46,234 bases of DNA, from IMG/VR virus record IMGVR_UViG_3300036846_000897, positions 1 through 46,234 of that record, one strand, 5' to 3'. The DNA comes from a virus. This document shows, piece by piece, positions 25,756 through 31,843 of this stretch (the first letter of the stretch is position 1; every line of letters begins with the position of its first letter). The translations under genes and the position numbers were made by a program. The notes under the pieces were generated by a model. The model had not been told where the DNA came from. It did no database searches and saw only the letters and a list, made by a program, of their open reading frames with translations.

Positions 25756-26058
25756 TCAAGACAACATAACCCGCTTCAGGTTCCAGCAGTGCATCTCGAT
25801 CAGGTTCTTGTCCCAGTCCGAGGCCGGCCGGATCACCATCACCTGCTGGCCGCGGAACGGCTCGACGTCGGCGGTGAGCCAGGCGCCCGACCAGGCGAGC
25901 CGCTCCTCGACGTCCATCGCCGGCACCTGGCCGGGCAACACGTCGAACACGATGGCGACCTTGCGTCCGCGGGTTCTGAACTCCTGCGCCCACTGGCAGA
26001 ACTGGGCGTCGTAGCGCTCGACAAAAATGTCAGGGATGCCGTCGAAGATCGTGATCAT
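25756..26058 (-). CDS. Small hypothetical protein
   Basis: Protein of 100 aa of alpha/beta character (MITIFDGIPDIFVERYDAQF, then RKVAIVFDVLPGQVPAMDVE and VMVIRPASDWDKN). The start lies within the last codons of the preceding 53-aa gene (29-nt overlap). No metal-binding pattern or transmembrane segment. I do not recognise it. Confidence 0.65.
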   Translation of the reverse strand: MITIFDGIPDIFVERYDAQFCQWAQEFRTRGRKVAIVFDVLPGQVPAMDVEERLAWSGAWLTADVEPFRGQQVMVIRPASDWDKNLIEMHCWNLKRVMLS

Positions 26059-26191
26059 TGACTTCGATCCAATGCGGCCAGTCCTCGCCGCGGCAGCCGC
26101 CAGGCGCCAGCCGCCACGGACACTTCTCGCAACGGCAGCCGTCGCGGTATTCCCAGCGGTAGCCCGGGCGCGTCACCTGCGGTCTCTTCAA
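26030..26191 (-). CDS. 53-aa Cys-rich zinc-finger-like protein
   Basis: Short gene. A TTG start overlaps the upstream stop (AGTTGA) and has GGAG 5 nt before it. The protein carries CRCEKCPWRLAPGGC, a compact Cys cluster likely to bind zinc, followed by RGEDWPHWIEVNDHDLRR. A later GTG (six codons in) is an alternative start. The tight spacing with both neighbours and the Cys pattern support a real gene. Function unknown. Confidence 0.5.
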   Translation of the reverse strand: MKRPQVTRPGYRWEYRDGCRCEKCPWRLAPGGCRGEDWPHWIEVNDHDLRRHP

Positions 26192-26460
26192 CTCAGCTCC
26201 TGGAAATAATCACATAGGTCGCGCGGCGCGATCGGGCTCGCCACCACGGTGCACGAGGGCGGCGGTTCGTTTCTTTCCGCTCCGGCATCCGCCGACCGCT
26301 CATCATATTCATCGCGGCCCTGAGACTTCTGCGGCAGCGCCGCAGCGCTCTGCCCGCCCACGTGAACCGCCATGTCCAGGTCGCGGAACATCGCGCAGTT
26401 GCCGCAGCGTCGCCCGAGCAGGCCGCCGCGATAGCGCGCTTCCTCATGGGTGACTTTCAT
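26188..26460 (-). CDS. Cys-motif protein (CxxCxMF family) with an inserted repeat copy
   Basis: Protein of 90 aa starting at MKVTHEEARYRGGLLGRRCG. It has CGNCAMF early and PPPSCTVV then APRDLCDYF at the end. Together these resemble a small phage/rhizobial metal-binding family, CxxCxMF-xxPxxCxxV-xxxIxPxxxCxxF, in which the two halves are normally adjacent. Here about 39 residues separate them, and that insert is partly encoded by copy D of the recurrent hairpin element (26276-26303). The start at 26460 is preferred because copy E lies directly upstream (GAGCGGAAAAC then ATG). The longer frame to 26493 only reads through that element. Confidence 0.65.
   Translation of the reverse strand: MKVTHEEARYRGGLLGRRCGNCAMFRDLDMAVHVGGQSAAALPQKSQGRDEYDERSADAGAERNEPPPSCTVVASPIAPRDLCDYFQELS
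26276..26303 (-). repeat. Recurrent hairpin element, copy D (inside a gene)
   Basis: Minus strand: ATGAGCGG, TCGGC-GGAT-GCCGG, AGCGGA. Compared with copy A the outer stem pair has changed from T-A to C-G on both sides, so pairing is kept. It lies within the coding sequence of the CxxCxMF protein. Confidence 0.65.
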
Positions 26461-26464
26461 GTTT

Positions 26465-26493
26465 TCCGCTCCGTCCTGCGGCCGACCGCTCAT
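26465..26493 (-). repeat. Recurrent hairpin element, copy E (degenerate)
   Basis: Minus strand: ATGAGCGGTCGG, then CCGCAGGACGGAGCGGA. The flanking GAGCGG repeats are kept but the central hairpin is lost. It lies just upstream of the ATG at 26460. Confidence 0.55.
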
Positions 26494-26699
26494 GGCTCGC
26501 CATCGGCGGCCTCCTTGTCGCCCACCCCGGGCATACCAAGCTTAAAAATGTCGTTGATTTCCAGCAGGAACCCGAAACAAGCGCCCTCGACCTTCCTGGC
26601 CTGCTCGCCCTCGGTCGCATCGGCCGCCCTCCCGAGCGCGGTCACCGCGAGCAGCGTCTCCATCGCCTGCCACTCCAGCGGACCGCGCTTGCGCATCAT
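26490..26699 (-). CDS. Small hypothetical protein
   Basis: Protein of 69 aa, helical (MMRKRGPLEWQAMETLLAVT, then EGEQARKVEGACFGFLLEIN). The start overlaps the upstream stop as ATGA, and the stop overlaps the beginning of copy E. One Cys, no transmembrane segment. No family recognised. Confidence 0.6.
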   Translation of the reverse strand: MMRKRGPLEWQAMETLLAVTALGRAADATEGEQARKVEGACFGFLLEINDIFKLGMPGVGDKEAADGEP

Positions 26700-26881
26700 T
26701 CCTCCTCCTCACCCTTGAGCTGCTCGGGCGCGAAGATGTGCAGCGCGCCGGTGACCTCGCGCACGGTGCACTCGACCACCACGCGGGTCTTGCCGCCCTT
26801 GGTGGTGAACACGGCGCGCACCTCGCCCGGCCACTTGTAGCCGTCACGCTTGGTGACCTGATCGCCGACCTTAAACGTCAC
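26696..26881 (-). CDS. Small beta-barrel-like phage protein
   Basis: Protein of 61 aa starting MTFKVGDQVTKRDGYKWPGE and containing VVVECTVREVTGALHIFAP. This looks like a small SH3-like family in which FKVGDxVxKxxGYKWPGxVxAVF is the core. The GTG at 26881 overlaps the upstream stop as GTGA and places the conserved core at the N-terminus, so I prefer it to the ATG at 26938. The C-terminus is acidic. Role unknown. Confidence 0.7.
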   Translation of the reverse strand: MTFKVGDQVTKRDGYKWPGEVRAVFTTKGGKTRVVVECTVREVTGALHIFAPEQLKGEEEE

Positions 26882-27075
26882 TTTGACTTCGCCTTCTCCG
26901 GCGGCGGCTCCACGGGCGGGTTCTGGAACTCGCCGCACCAGTCCTCATGGGTCGTCACCACCCAGGCCGGGTGGCCCGCCGCACTCATCGCCGTCGGCGG
27001 AAATCGCCGGCACGTCCCGACCGGCTCCAGCCTCACATGCCAGAACCTGCAGTCGCCGCAATGATCAACAGCCAT
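26878..27075 (-). CDS. Small Cys-rich protein, probable zinc binder
   Basis: Protein of 65 aa: MAVDHCGDCRFWHVRLEPVG, then TCRRFPP and THEDWCGEFQNPP. The CxxCxFW...CxxxP...W/DWCGEF pattern is common in small phage and plasmid zinc-binding proteins. GGAGGT lies 4 nt before the ATG at 27075. A GTG two codons upstream lies inside that ribosome site and is not likely. First gene after the repeat-rich gap. Confidence 0.7.
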   Translation of the reverse strand: MAVDHCGDCRFWHVRLEPVGTCRRFPPTAMSAAGHPAWVVTTHEDWCGEFQNPPVEPPPEKAKSK

Positions 27076-27081
27076 CGTCAC

Positions 27082-27558
27082 CTCCCGTCCATGGCACAGC
27101 TCTCAGCAAAAGCCGGCGGCGGACGCTTACAGTCGCCCCGACAGCTTGAAGCACGTCAGTTCGTGCTGCCGCCTGGCCCCAATGTATTGGCCCCAGGTGT
27201 TTTCCGGGGCAACATTTCGGGGGAATAATTTCAGGGAACTCGTGCGTGTCGGGATGTTTCCGGGCCGGAACATTTCAGAGCGCCTCGTGCGTGTCGGGTA
27301 GGGCCGCCCCGGTTTTTGTTCCGGTTTTCCCCCCGGGGGCCTTCATGGCTCAACCGGTGCGGGTCCTCTCTGCTGACCCGTGGTCCTACAACCGTCTGCT
27401 CGGTTCCGCGCTGCCGACCACTGGGCCGATGTTGCCGGCTATGCTCGGTTCGCCACCGATGAGCACTCGTCAGTGGTGCAGCCGGCCTAATCCACTGATA
27501 CTCCTCGGCTTTCCGCTCACACTTGCCAACCAGTAAGCGCGTGGACAGCATGTGGAGA
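27082..27558. repeat. Repeat-rich gap beside small terminase (possible packaging or control site)
   Basis: About 480 bp without a convincing gene. It holds a 15-bp direct repeat CTCGTGCGTGTCGGG at 27239-27253 and 27284-27298, each preceded by a related ATTTCAG stretch. AACATTTC occurs at 27211-27218 and 27269-27276. The imperfect palindrome ATGTTTCCGGGCCGGAACAT is at 27254-27273, and a GGCCCC...GGGGC hairpin lies at about 27190-27210. A C-rich/G-rich block (CCCCCCGGGGG) lies at about 27330. A minus-strand frame crosses here (27231-27665) but has no credible protein character. Confidence 0.5.
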
Positions 27559-28023
27559 TCAGCGAACGCGCTGTGGCACAGGCTCAGTTGGCTCGATGGC
27601 CAGCGGTTCACTCCTTTGGGACACCGCTGGGCCCTGAGTGATGACGATCTGCAGGCCAGGGGCACGATGCAGCGCTCCGGTTGCAGAAACCTCTTCTATC
27701 TGTTCCAGCACCTTGATGGCCTGCACGGCGGGCTGGTTGTTAGCTGCGTCACGAATGGCACACAACCTGTGGATGTTCTTCGCGCGTTCGGATGTACGGA
27801 GGGCCTCCAGTAACCTCGCGTAGAACGCCTTCACACGGGGCATCGCAAACGCGTTGTACAGCGTTTTCTCGTTCAGCCCGACGGCGTTAGCCGCCTCGCG
27901 TCTCGTCATGCCGTGCCACACCATCAGCTCGATCGCCTGGCCGGTGCGGCCTCGCACCTGGGGTCCGGCGTTTTCAGGCTGCTCGATGGGCTCTGCGCTA
28001 TGCGCTGCTGCCGGGACGTTCAC
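27559..28023 (-). CDS. Probable terminase small subunit (HTH protein)
   Basis: Protein of 154 aa with a helix-turn-helix at about 39-58 (MTRREAANAVGLNEKTLYNA), followed by a helical domain (RTSERAKNIHRLCAIRDAAN, then AVQAIKVLEQI) and a Pro/Gln-rich tail. HTH plus helical oligomerisation is the usual architecture of small terminases, which bind the packaging site and load the large subunit. It is the first gene of the leftward late operon and lies beside a repeat-rich gap. The start is GTG with AGAGG 7 nt upstream. A phage transcription factor is the alternative. Confidence 0.6.
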   Translation of the reverse strand: MNVPAAAHSAEPIEQPENAGPQVRGRTGQAIELMVWHGMTRREAANAVGLNEKTLYNAFAMPRVKAFYARLLEALRTSERAKNIHRLCAIRDAANNQPAVQAIKVLEQIEEVSATGALHRAPGLQIVITQGPAVSQRSEPLAIEPTEPVPQRVR

Positions 28024-28216
28024 GGGCTGCCTCTGGTTCGTCTGTGTCTGCGCGCGAGGGGGGTCGCGATGGTCGTTTCAGTTTTTGTTTCACCTTGCAA
28101 GGCACCGGGTCCAAATTGCTGCGGCACAGCCACTTCCGCAAACCACCCTGGGGCTTGACAGGTTTCTGAACAACGCCGGTTTCGCACGCCCTGCAGCCCA
28201 ATGACTTCCACCCCAC
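27998..28216 (-). CDS. Possible small Cys-containing protein upstream of small terminase
   Basis: Open frame of about 72 aa starting at GTG 28216 (MGWKSLGCRACETGVVQKPV), then RKWLCRSNLDPVPCK and a basic Pro/Arg-rich tail. The Cys pattern C-x2-C...C...C suggests a small zinc-binding protein, and it overlaps the small terminase start by 26 nt like other genes here. There is no clear ribosome site and the start is uncertain; ATGs further upstream would run into the divergent promoter region. A 7-bp inverted repeat (TGTATGC at 28217, GCATACA at 28246) lies just upstream. Confidence 0.4.
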   Translation of the reverse strand: MGWKSLGCRACETGVVQKPVKPQGGLRKWLCRSNLDPVPCKVKQKLKRPSRPPSRADTDEPEAARERPGSSA

Positions 28217-28270
28217 TGTATGCCATTGGCAAGCAGGCGCCGGCAGCATACATTGGTGGTCGGTCACACC

Positions 28271-28468
28271 ATGGAGAGCCCCTTGCAACCCGATCCCAAA
28301 CTCGAGCCCGTCCGCAACTACGACATGATCATCATCTTCGCAGTGCCCGTCGCAGTCGCGATATTCCTGCTGCTGACCTTGCTATTCGGCCTCGGCGCGG
28401 CCCTCAACCTCGCCACCATCAGTGCCGTCATCGCCACCCTCTATGCCTTTGTGAGGTGGATCGGATGA
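28271..28468 (+). CDS. Small membrane protein
   Basis: Protein of 65 aa: a polar N-terminus (MESPLQPDPKLEPVRNYD), then a long hydrophobic stretch (IIIFAVPVAVAIFLLLTLLF) and a second hydrophobic part (ATISAVIATLYAFVRW). One long or two short transmembrane helices. It opens the plus-strand island and overlaps the next start as ATGA. TTGACA at 28155 could be a -35 element, but I find no good -10. Holin-like size, but far from the lysis genes; role unknown. Confidence 0.6.
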   Translation: MESPLQPDPKLEPVRNYDMIIIFAVPVAVAIFLLLTLLFGLGAALNLATISAVIATLYAFVRWIG

Positions 28469-28647
28469 CCCCTAAGCAGTACCGCGTCGCCTGCGAGCGC
28501 CTCGCTATCTCGATCCGCAGGAGCGCCAAGGTGCTCGGCATCTCGAAGGACAGCGCCCAGCGCTACGCCAACGGCAAGCGTCCCATCCCGGAGCCGGTCG
28601 CCATTGCGCTGCGCGCCATGGTCCGGCTGGAGACGATCGATGTCTAG
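28465..28647 (+). CDS. Small HTH DNA-binding protein
   Basis: Protein of 60 aa starting at the ATG that overlaps the upstream stop (ATGA). It is nearly all helix-turn-helix: MTPKQYRVACERLAISIRRS, then AKVLGISKDSAQRYANGKRP, then a helix rich in Arg and Leu. This matches the small phage regulators with the pattern MTPxxYRxALxxLGLS...A..LGV...RRWxxGxxPIP. A regulator of the accessory island or of host genes is likely. A longer upstream frame is not coding. Confidence 0.7.
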   Translation: MTPKQYRVACERLAISIRRSAKVLGISKDSAQRYANGKRPIPEPVAIALRAMVRLETIDV

Positions 28648-28810
28648 CGCCGGCTTCAACGACATCGTGCGGCGGCTCTCGGTGGAGCGCCAACTCCAGA
28701 TCACCGCATACCTGCTGCTGCTGGTCATGGAGCAACCGGACGAGATATTGCCGCCTCCGCCACCGCCTAAGCCGTGGCGCGCGCCGCCGCGCAGAAAGAA
28801 GAAGGACTGA
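28640..28810 (+). CDS. Small hypothetical protein with Pro-rich basic tail
   Basis: Protein of 56 aa: MSSAGFNDIVRRLSVERQLQ, then ITAYLLLLVMEQPDEILPPP and a PPPPKPWRAPPRRKKKD end. The ATG overlaps the stop of the HTH gene. The Leu-rich middle is too short and charged to be a sure membrane helix. No family recognised. Confidence 0.55.
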   Translation: MSSAGFNDIVRRLSVERQLQITAYLLLLVMEQPDEILPPPPPPKPWRAPPRRKKKD

Positions 28811-29017
28811 ATGGCCACCGCAATGATGAAACTCTACACCGCGCTGCGCGCCGCCAACGTGCCCGAGGACAAAGCCGCCGCTGCGGCGGAGGAGGCGGCA
28901 AGCTTCGACACGGCGCTCGCCGGCCTCAAGTCCGGGCAACGCCTGCACGGCTGGATACTGACCTTCAACACCGGAATGCTGGTCGCAATTATGGCCAAGT
29001 TGTTCCTCGGACATTAG
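28811..29017 (+). CDS. Small membrane-anchored coiled-coil protein
   Basis: Protein of 68 aa: an Ala-rich helix (MKLYTALRAANVPEDKAAAA), then SFDTALAGLKSGQRLHGWIL and a C-terminal hydrophobic stretch (TGMLVAIMAKLFLG). It resembles short versions of DUF1640-type proteins, which have a coiled coil followed by one membrane helix. It follows directly on the stop of the previous gene. Confidence 0.6.
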   Translation: MATAMMKLYTALRAANVPEDKAAAAAEEAASFDTALAGLKSGQRLHGWILTFNTGMLVAIMAKLFLGH

Positions 29018-29019
29018 CC

Positions 29020-29184
29020 GTGAGCGCGATCACGCGGCGGCTACGCGAGGAGAACGAAGCGCTGCGCAAGCGCGTCGCCGAACTCGAAGACGTTATCGGC
29101 CAGATTAGGAAGATGATAACGGTGGAGGGGATGATCGCGATGATCACGAAGGCTGCCGCGGTGGAGGACGACAAGGGCGCGTGA
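29020..29184 (+). CDS. 54-aa leucine-zipper-like protein
   Basis: Short gene with a GTG start at 29020, 2 nt after the previous stop. The protein, SAITRRLREENEALRKRVAE then LEDVIGQIRKMI, is a heptad coiled coil with a basic start. It may pair with another small protein of the island. The frame is open further upstream, but that part overlaps two convincing genes. Confidence 0.5.
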   Translation: MSAITRRLREENEALRKRVAELEDVIGQIRKMITVEGMIAMITKAAAVEDDKGA

Positions 29185-29207
29185 CGCTCGAACATGGAGA
29201 GGCTGTG

Positions 29208-29873
29208 ATGGTGACGATACCCGACCGCATCGCCCATCTGCCGCGCTGGCGCATCATGGGCGAGGACTATCCGGTGCCGTATTTTGTGAGCTGGTTCGGT
29301 GAGGACGGCAAGCTTTCCAGTGGCAACACCGGCAGGCCGGACTTTCGTGTCATGAACATGGCCAAGTGGGAACGCTGCTGGAAATCCGGGCGGTGCTGGG
29401 TGTGCGGCGAGCCGCTCGGCAAATACAAGGCCTATGTGATCGGCCCGATGTGCGCGGTCACCCGCACCACCAGCGAGCCCGGCTCGCACCACGAGTGCGC
29501 CGTCTACAGCGCCCAGACCTGCCCGTTTCTGGCGAACCCGAGGATGAAGCGCGGCTCGGGTGTCAAAGACCTGCCCGAGGGTACCCAAAAGGGTGTCGGG
29601 TTCTTCATCGAGCGCAATCCCGGTGTCGCCTGCGTGTGGGTGACCAGGTCGGCCAAGTCGTTCAAGGCCCCCAATGGCACCCTGATCACGCTCGGCGATC
29701 CCGAACGGGTCGAATGGTTCGCCTACGGGCGCGCCGCGACCAAGGAGGAGGTCGTGGGCTCGCTCGCCACCGGGTTTCCGGCGCTCGCCGCGGTGGCCGA
29801 TCGGGAAGGCGATGGCGCTCCCGAGGAACTGCGGGCGCGCCTCAATGCGACGATGCAGCTGCTGCCGGTATAG
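29208..29873 (+). CDS. Conserved phage protein with Cys pair
   Basis: Protein of 221 aa. It has PDRIAHLPRWRIMGEDYPVP and WFGEDGKLSSGNTGRPDFR early and CWVCGEPLGKYKAYVIGPMC in the middle, with a CxxC that likely binds metal, then HHECAVYSAQTCPFLANPRM with more Cys/His. The second half is beta-rich (GVACVWVTRSAKSFKAPNG). This looks like a widespread phage/rhizobial family of unknown function. I start at ATG 29208 because GGAGAGG lies 5 nt upstream; a GTG at 29181 is the alternative. Confidence 0.7.
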   Translation: MVTIPDRIAHLPRWRIMGEDYPVPYFVSWFGEDGKLSSGNTGRPDFRVMNMAKWERCWKSGRCWVCGEPLGKYKAYVIGPMCAVTRTTSEPGSHHECAVYSAQTCPFLANPRMKRGSGVKDLPEGTQKGVGFFIERNPGVACVWVTRSAKSFKAPNGTLITLGDPERVEWFAYGRAATKEEVVGSLATGFPALAAVADREGDGAPEELRARLNATMQLLPV

Positions 29874-29886
29874 GAGCGGAAATGCC

Positions 29887-30168
29887 ATGAAGCGCAAGAA
29901 ACCTGAAATGCTCGGCGATGCGCCGATCGGGGACGAGTACATCGAGATGATGAACGTGATCGCGCAGGCGCTCGATGGCATGTTCAACGGCAACGCTAGG
30001 GGCGACGATCGTAAGACCGGCTTCGTGCTGATGGTGTTTCCGTTCGCCGACCAGAGCGGGCGCTGCAACTACATTTCCAACGGCGCCGGTCGCCGCGACA
30101 TCGTGGTGTTGATGAAGGAAATGATCGCGCGCTTCGAAGGTCAGCCGGAGATCAAGGGTCACGCCTGA
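29887..30168 (+). CDS. Conserved phage protein
   Basis: Protein of 93 aa: MKRKKPEMLGDAPIGDEYIE, then MNVIAQALDGMFNG and a characteristic GFVLMVFPFADQSGRCNYIS followed by RRDIVVLMKEMIARFEGQP. The end pattern (NYISNGxxRxDIVxxMKExxARFEGQ) is a conserved small phage family of unknown function. GGAG lies 11 nt upstream of the ATG. Last gene of the plus-strand island; it converges with the next gene over 17 nt. Confidence 0.7.
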   Translation: MKRKKPEMLGDAPIGDEYIEMMNVIAQALDGMFNGNARGDDRKTGFVLMVFPFADQSGRCNYISNGAGRRDIVVLMKEMIARFEGQPEIKGHA

Positions 30169-30799
30169 GGATCAATGCTCGGACCTCCATCTGCTTCTTG
30201 TGTCGCCATCGGGCACGGGCAGCGGCGAGGGAAAAGGCGCGGCGTGCGTCAGGGGTCATTTTTGCCATCCTGGCAACACCACCCCGTCGACCATACTCCC
30301 CGGCAACCGCCGGTAACATCCTCTGTAAAGTCATTTTTCCGACCGGTGCCAGCCGCCTGGCATGGGCTCTCTTGGCATCCCGCTGACCCCAGTCTGGCGC
30401 CATCTCGGCGGCCGCGTCGGGGTCGATGACGAATACGCCCTTGATGCCGAACGCCCGGCTGATCTCCAGCACCGCTTCGACGGTGAGACACCTGTCGCCC
30501 AGTTCGGCGAGCGCGACCAGCCGCTCGCCGGCTGCTGGGTTGATGACGAATACGCCCTTGATGCCGAGCACGCGGTTGATGCGCTGCAGGCTCTCGATGG
30601 TGAGGCGCTTGACGCGGAGGTCGGCGAGATACTTGGCGGTGCCGCCTTCGCCAAGCCCGGTCAGCTCGTCGATGTTGCGATAGCTGAGCCCGACGGTGGC
30701 GGCACGTTCACGTAGCTGCTCGATCAGCGCATCGTAGTCGGTGAACTCGCCGATCACGTCGACGATGCGCTTGCCGTCGAGATCGTGCCATGTCGTCAT
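30152..30799 (-). CDS. HTH-family protein with internal tandem duplication
   Basis: Protein of 215 aa from ATG 30799, which overlaps the upstream stop as ATGA. The N-terminal part (DALIEQLRERAATVGLSYRN then LTGLGEGGTAKYLADLRV) resembles a rhizobial phage DNA-binding family whose C-terminal strand normally ends in a single GxxLVVIED-like segment. Here that segment is present twice, 39 residues apart: LTIESLQRINRVLGIKGVFV and LTVEAVLEISRAFGIKGVFV. The C-terminal part (GGVARMAKMTPDARRAFSLA then AARARW) is a separate helical motif seen in many small DNA-associated proteins. Probable regulator. Confidence 0.65.
   Translation of the reverse strand: MTTWHDLDGKRIVDVIGEFTDYDALIEQLRERAATVGLSYRNIDELTGLGEGGTAKYLADLRVKRLTIESLQRINRVLGIKGVFVINPAAGERLVALAELGDRCLTVEAVLEISRAFGIKGVFVIDPDAAAEMAPDWGQRDAKRAHARRLAPVGKMTLQRMLPAVAGEYGRRGGVARMAKMTPDARRAFSLAAARARWRHKKQMEVRALILRRDP
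30425..30567. repeat. 117-bp tandem duplication anchors inside an HTH-family gene
   Basis: The 26-bp sequence beginning GATGACGAATACGCCC is identical at 30425-30450 and 30542-30567, giving a 117-bp (39-codon) period. It encodes GIKGVFVI in both copies. Confidence 0.8.
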
Positions 30800-30984
30800 C
30801 GGTCGGGTTTCTCGTCGAAGCGGGCCAACGCCTCGCACAGCGCAACGATGTATGGCGGTCCGTGGTCGAAGATGTGCTCCGGGTAATACTCTTCGAGCAG
30901 CACGCGGCCAATATGGACGATCGCCTTCCAGGCCTCGTCGCGGGCCAGCAAGGCGATCAGCTCCAGTCTCGCTTCAGGGCTCAT
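30796..30984 (-). CDS. Small hypothetical protein
   Basis: Protein of 62 aa, helical: MSPEARLELIALLARDEAWK then AIVHIGRVLLEEYYPEHIFD. The ATG at 30984 has GGAGGGG just upstream; an ATG four codons earlier lies within that ribosome site. The stop overlaps the next start (ATGA). No family recognised. Confidence 0.6.
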   Translation of the reverse strand: MSPEARLELIALLARDEAWKAIVHIGRVLLEEYYPEHIFDHGPPYIVALCEALARFDEKPDR

Positions 30985-31047
30985 GTGCCCCTCCATACCA
31001 CCTCAGAAGGCCTTGTACTCTCCGGTACGTGGCCGCCGGTGCGTTGT

Positions 31048-31320
31048 TCAGGCATCGCCGCCACCTTGCTGGCTGTCGGGGTGCCCGGGCGCATCCTGGG
31101 CCTCCGTAGGCGCGTCCTCCAGTTCCATTTGGAGCGCCTCAGTCAGAGCCGGCGACAGCAGCAGCTCGTGCACCCACACCGGCGTCAGCTTGAGCCGGCG
31201 ATACTCGGCGAGGATGGTCGCCTCGGAGGTGAGTTTGCGGACGCGATCTTTGTCGGTGTAGGCGGTGAAGGCCGCGTTCTTGGCGTTGCGGGGTTTCTTG
31301 GTGGTTTTGGTTTTGGTCAT
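31048..31320 (-). CDS. Small basic hypothetical protein
   Basis: Protein of 90 aa: a Lys/Thr-rich start (MTKTKTTKKPRNAKNAAFTA), a central helical region (YTDKDRVRKLTSEATILAEY then LLLSPALTEALQMELEDA) and an acidic/Gln-rich tail. The ATG overlaps the upstream stop as ATGA, so it is in the replication operon. No recognised domain. Confidence 0.6.
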   Translation of the reverse strand: MTKTKTTKKPRNAKNAAFTAYTDKDRVRKLTSEATILAEYRRLKLTPVWVHELLLSPALTEALQMELEDAPTEAQDAPGHPDSQQGGGDA

Positions 31321-31838
31321 TTCCGTCTCCTGTGCGCCGGATCATTTACGAGGGCCACGAGTTCCGGCGACGCCGTGAGCCCTTTGCTTGCTTCATCGCT
31401 GGCCGCTTGCGGCGGCGCGGTATGCTCTGACTCAGTCCCAAAGGAAGGCTTAGCAAATGTGGTTGTAGTTGCTTGCCGTTTGCTTCGTTTTGGAACCCGC
31501 TCGGAACCGAGCCTCGTCAGGCCCGACTTGAGGCCTCCTCTGTGACCGGCAAGTGCCCGTTTGGCCGATATTATTCGCTGCTTCTTAAGTTCGTGGTCGA
31601 TCCGCTTGTGATGCCAGCCGTCGTAGAAAAACGAAGCAAGTGCTTCACGAGTTTTGGTCCATTTTTCATCGTCACTCCGAGCAATTGCTTGGAGCCGTTC
31701 GTCGTCGCTGGGGAGGCCGCCATGGGCCCAGTAATGGACGATCAGCAGCACGTACGAGCCGACCTCGGCGTCGCTCAAATGCAGGGTGTCGGCGGTGAAG
31801 TCGCCGGGATAGAACGGCATCCACGGGCGACTGCTCAC
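31317..31838 (-). CDS. DUF1376 (YdaU)-type replication-associated protein
   Basis: Protein of 173 aa. The N-terminus (RPWMPFYPGDFTADTLHLSD then GSYVLLIVHYWAHGGLPSDD) is the DUF1376 signature: a winged-helix-like domain found in phage replication regions, often beside helicases or DnaC-like loaders. The C-terminal half is basic and Ser/Thr-rich (RGGLKSGLTRLGSERVPKRS), probably disordered and DNA-binding. The start is GTG. It likely serves as an initiator or accessory factor together with the nearby SF2 helicase. Confidence 0.8.
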   Translation of the reverse strand: MSSRPWMPFYPGDFTADTLHLSDAEVGSYVLLIVHYWAHGGLPSDDERLQAIARSDDEKWTKTREALASFFYDGWHHKRIDHELKKQRIISAKRALAGHRGGLKSGLTRLGSERVPKRSKRQATTTTFAKPSFGTESEHTAPPQAASDEASKGLTASPELVALVNDPAHRRRK

Positions 31839-31843
31839 TGGCC

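Noticed and set aside
27508-27535. Sixth copy of the GAGCGG hairpin element
   Set aside because: Only partial similarity (TTTCCGCTC and GCCAACC) with altered spacing and no hairpin.
27231-27665. Minus-strand 144-aa frame downstream of the small terminase
   Set aside because: Basic, low-information sequence; its C-terminal near-repeats simply translate the DNA direct repeats; no ribosome site.
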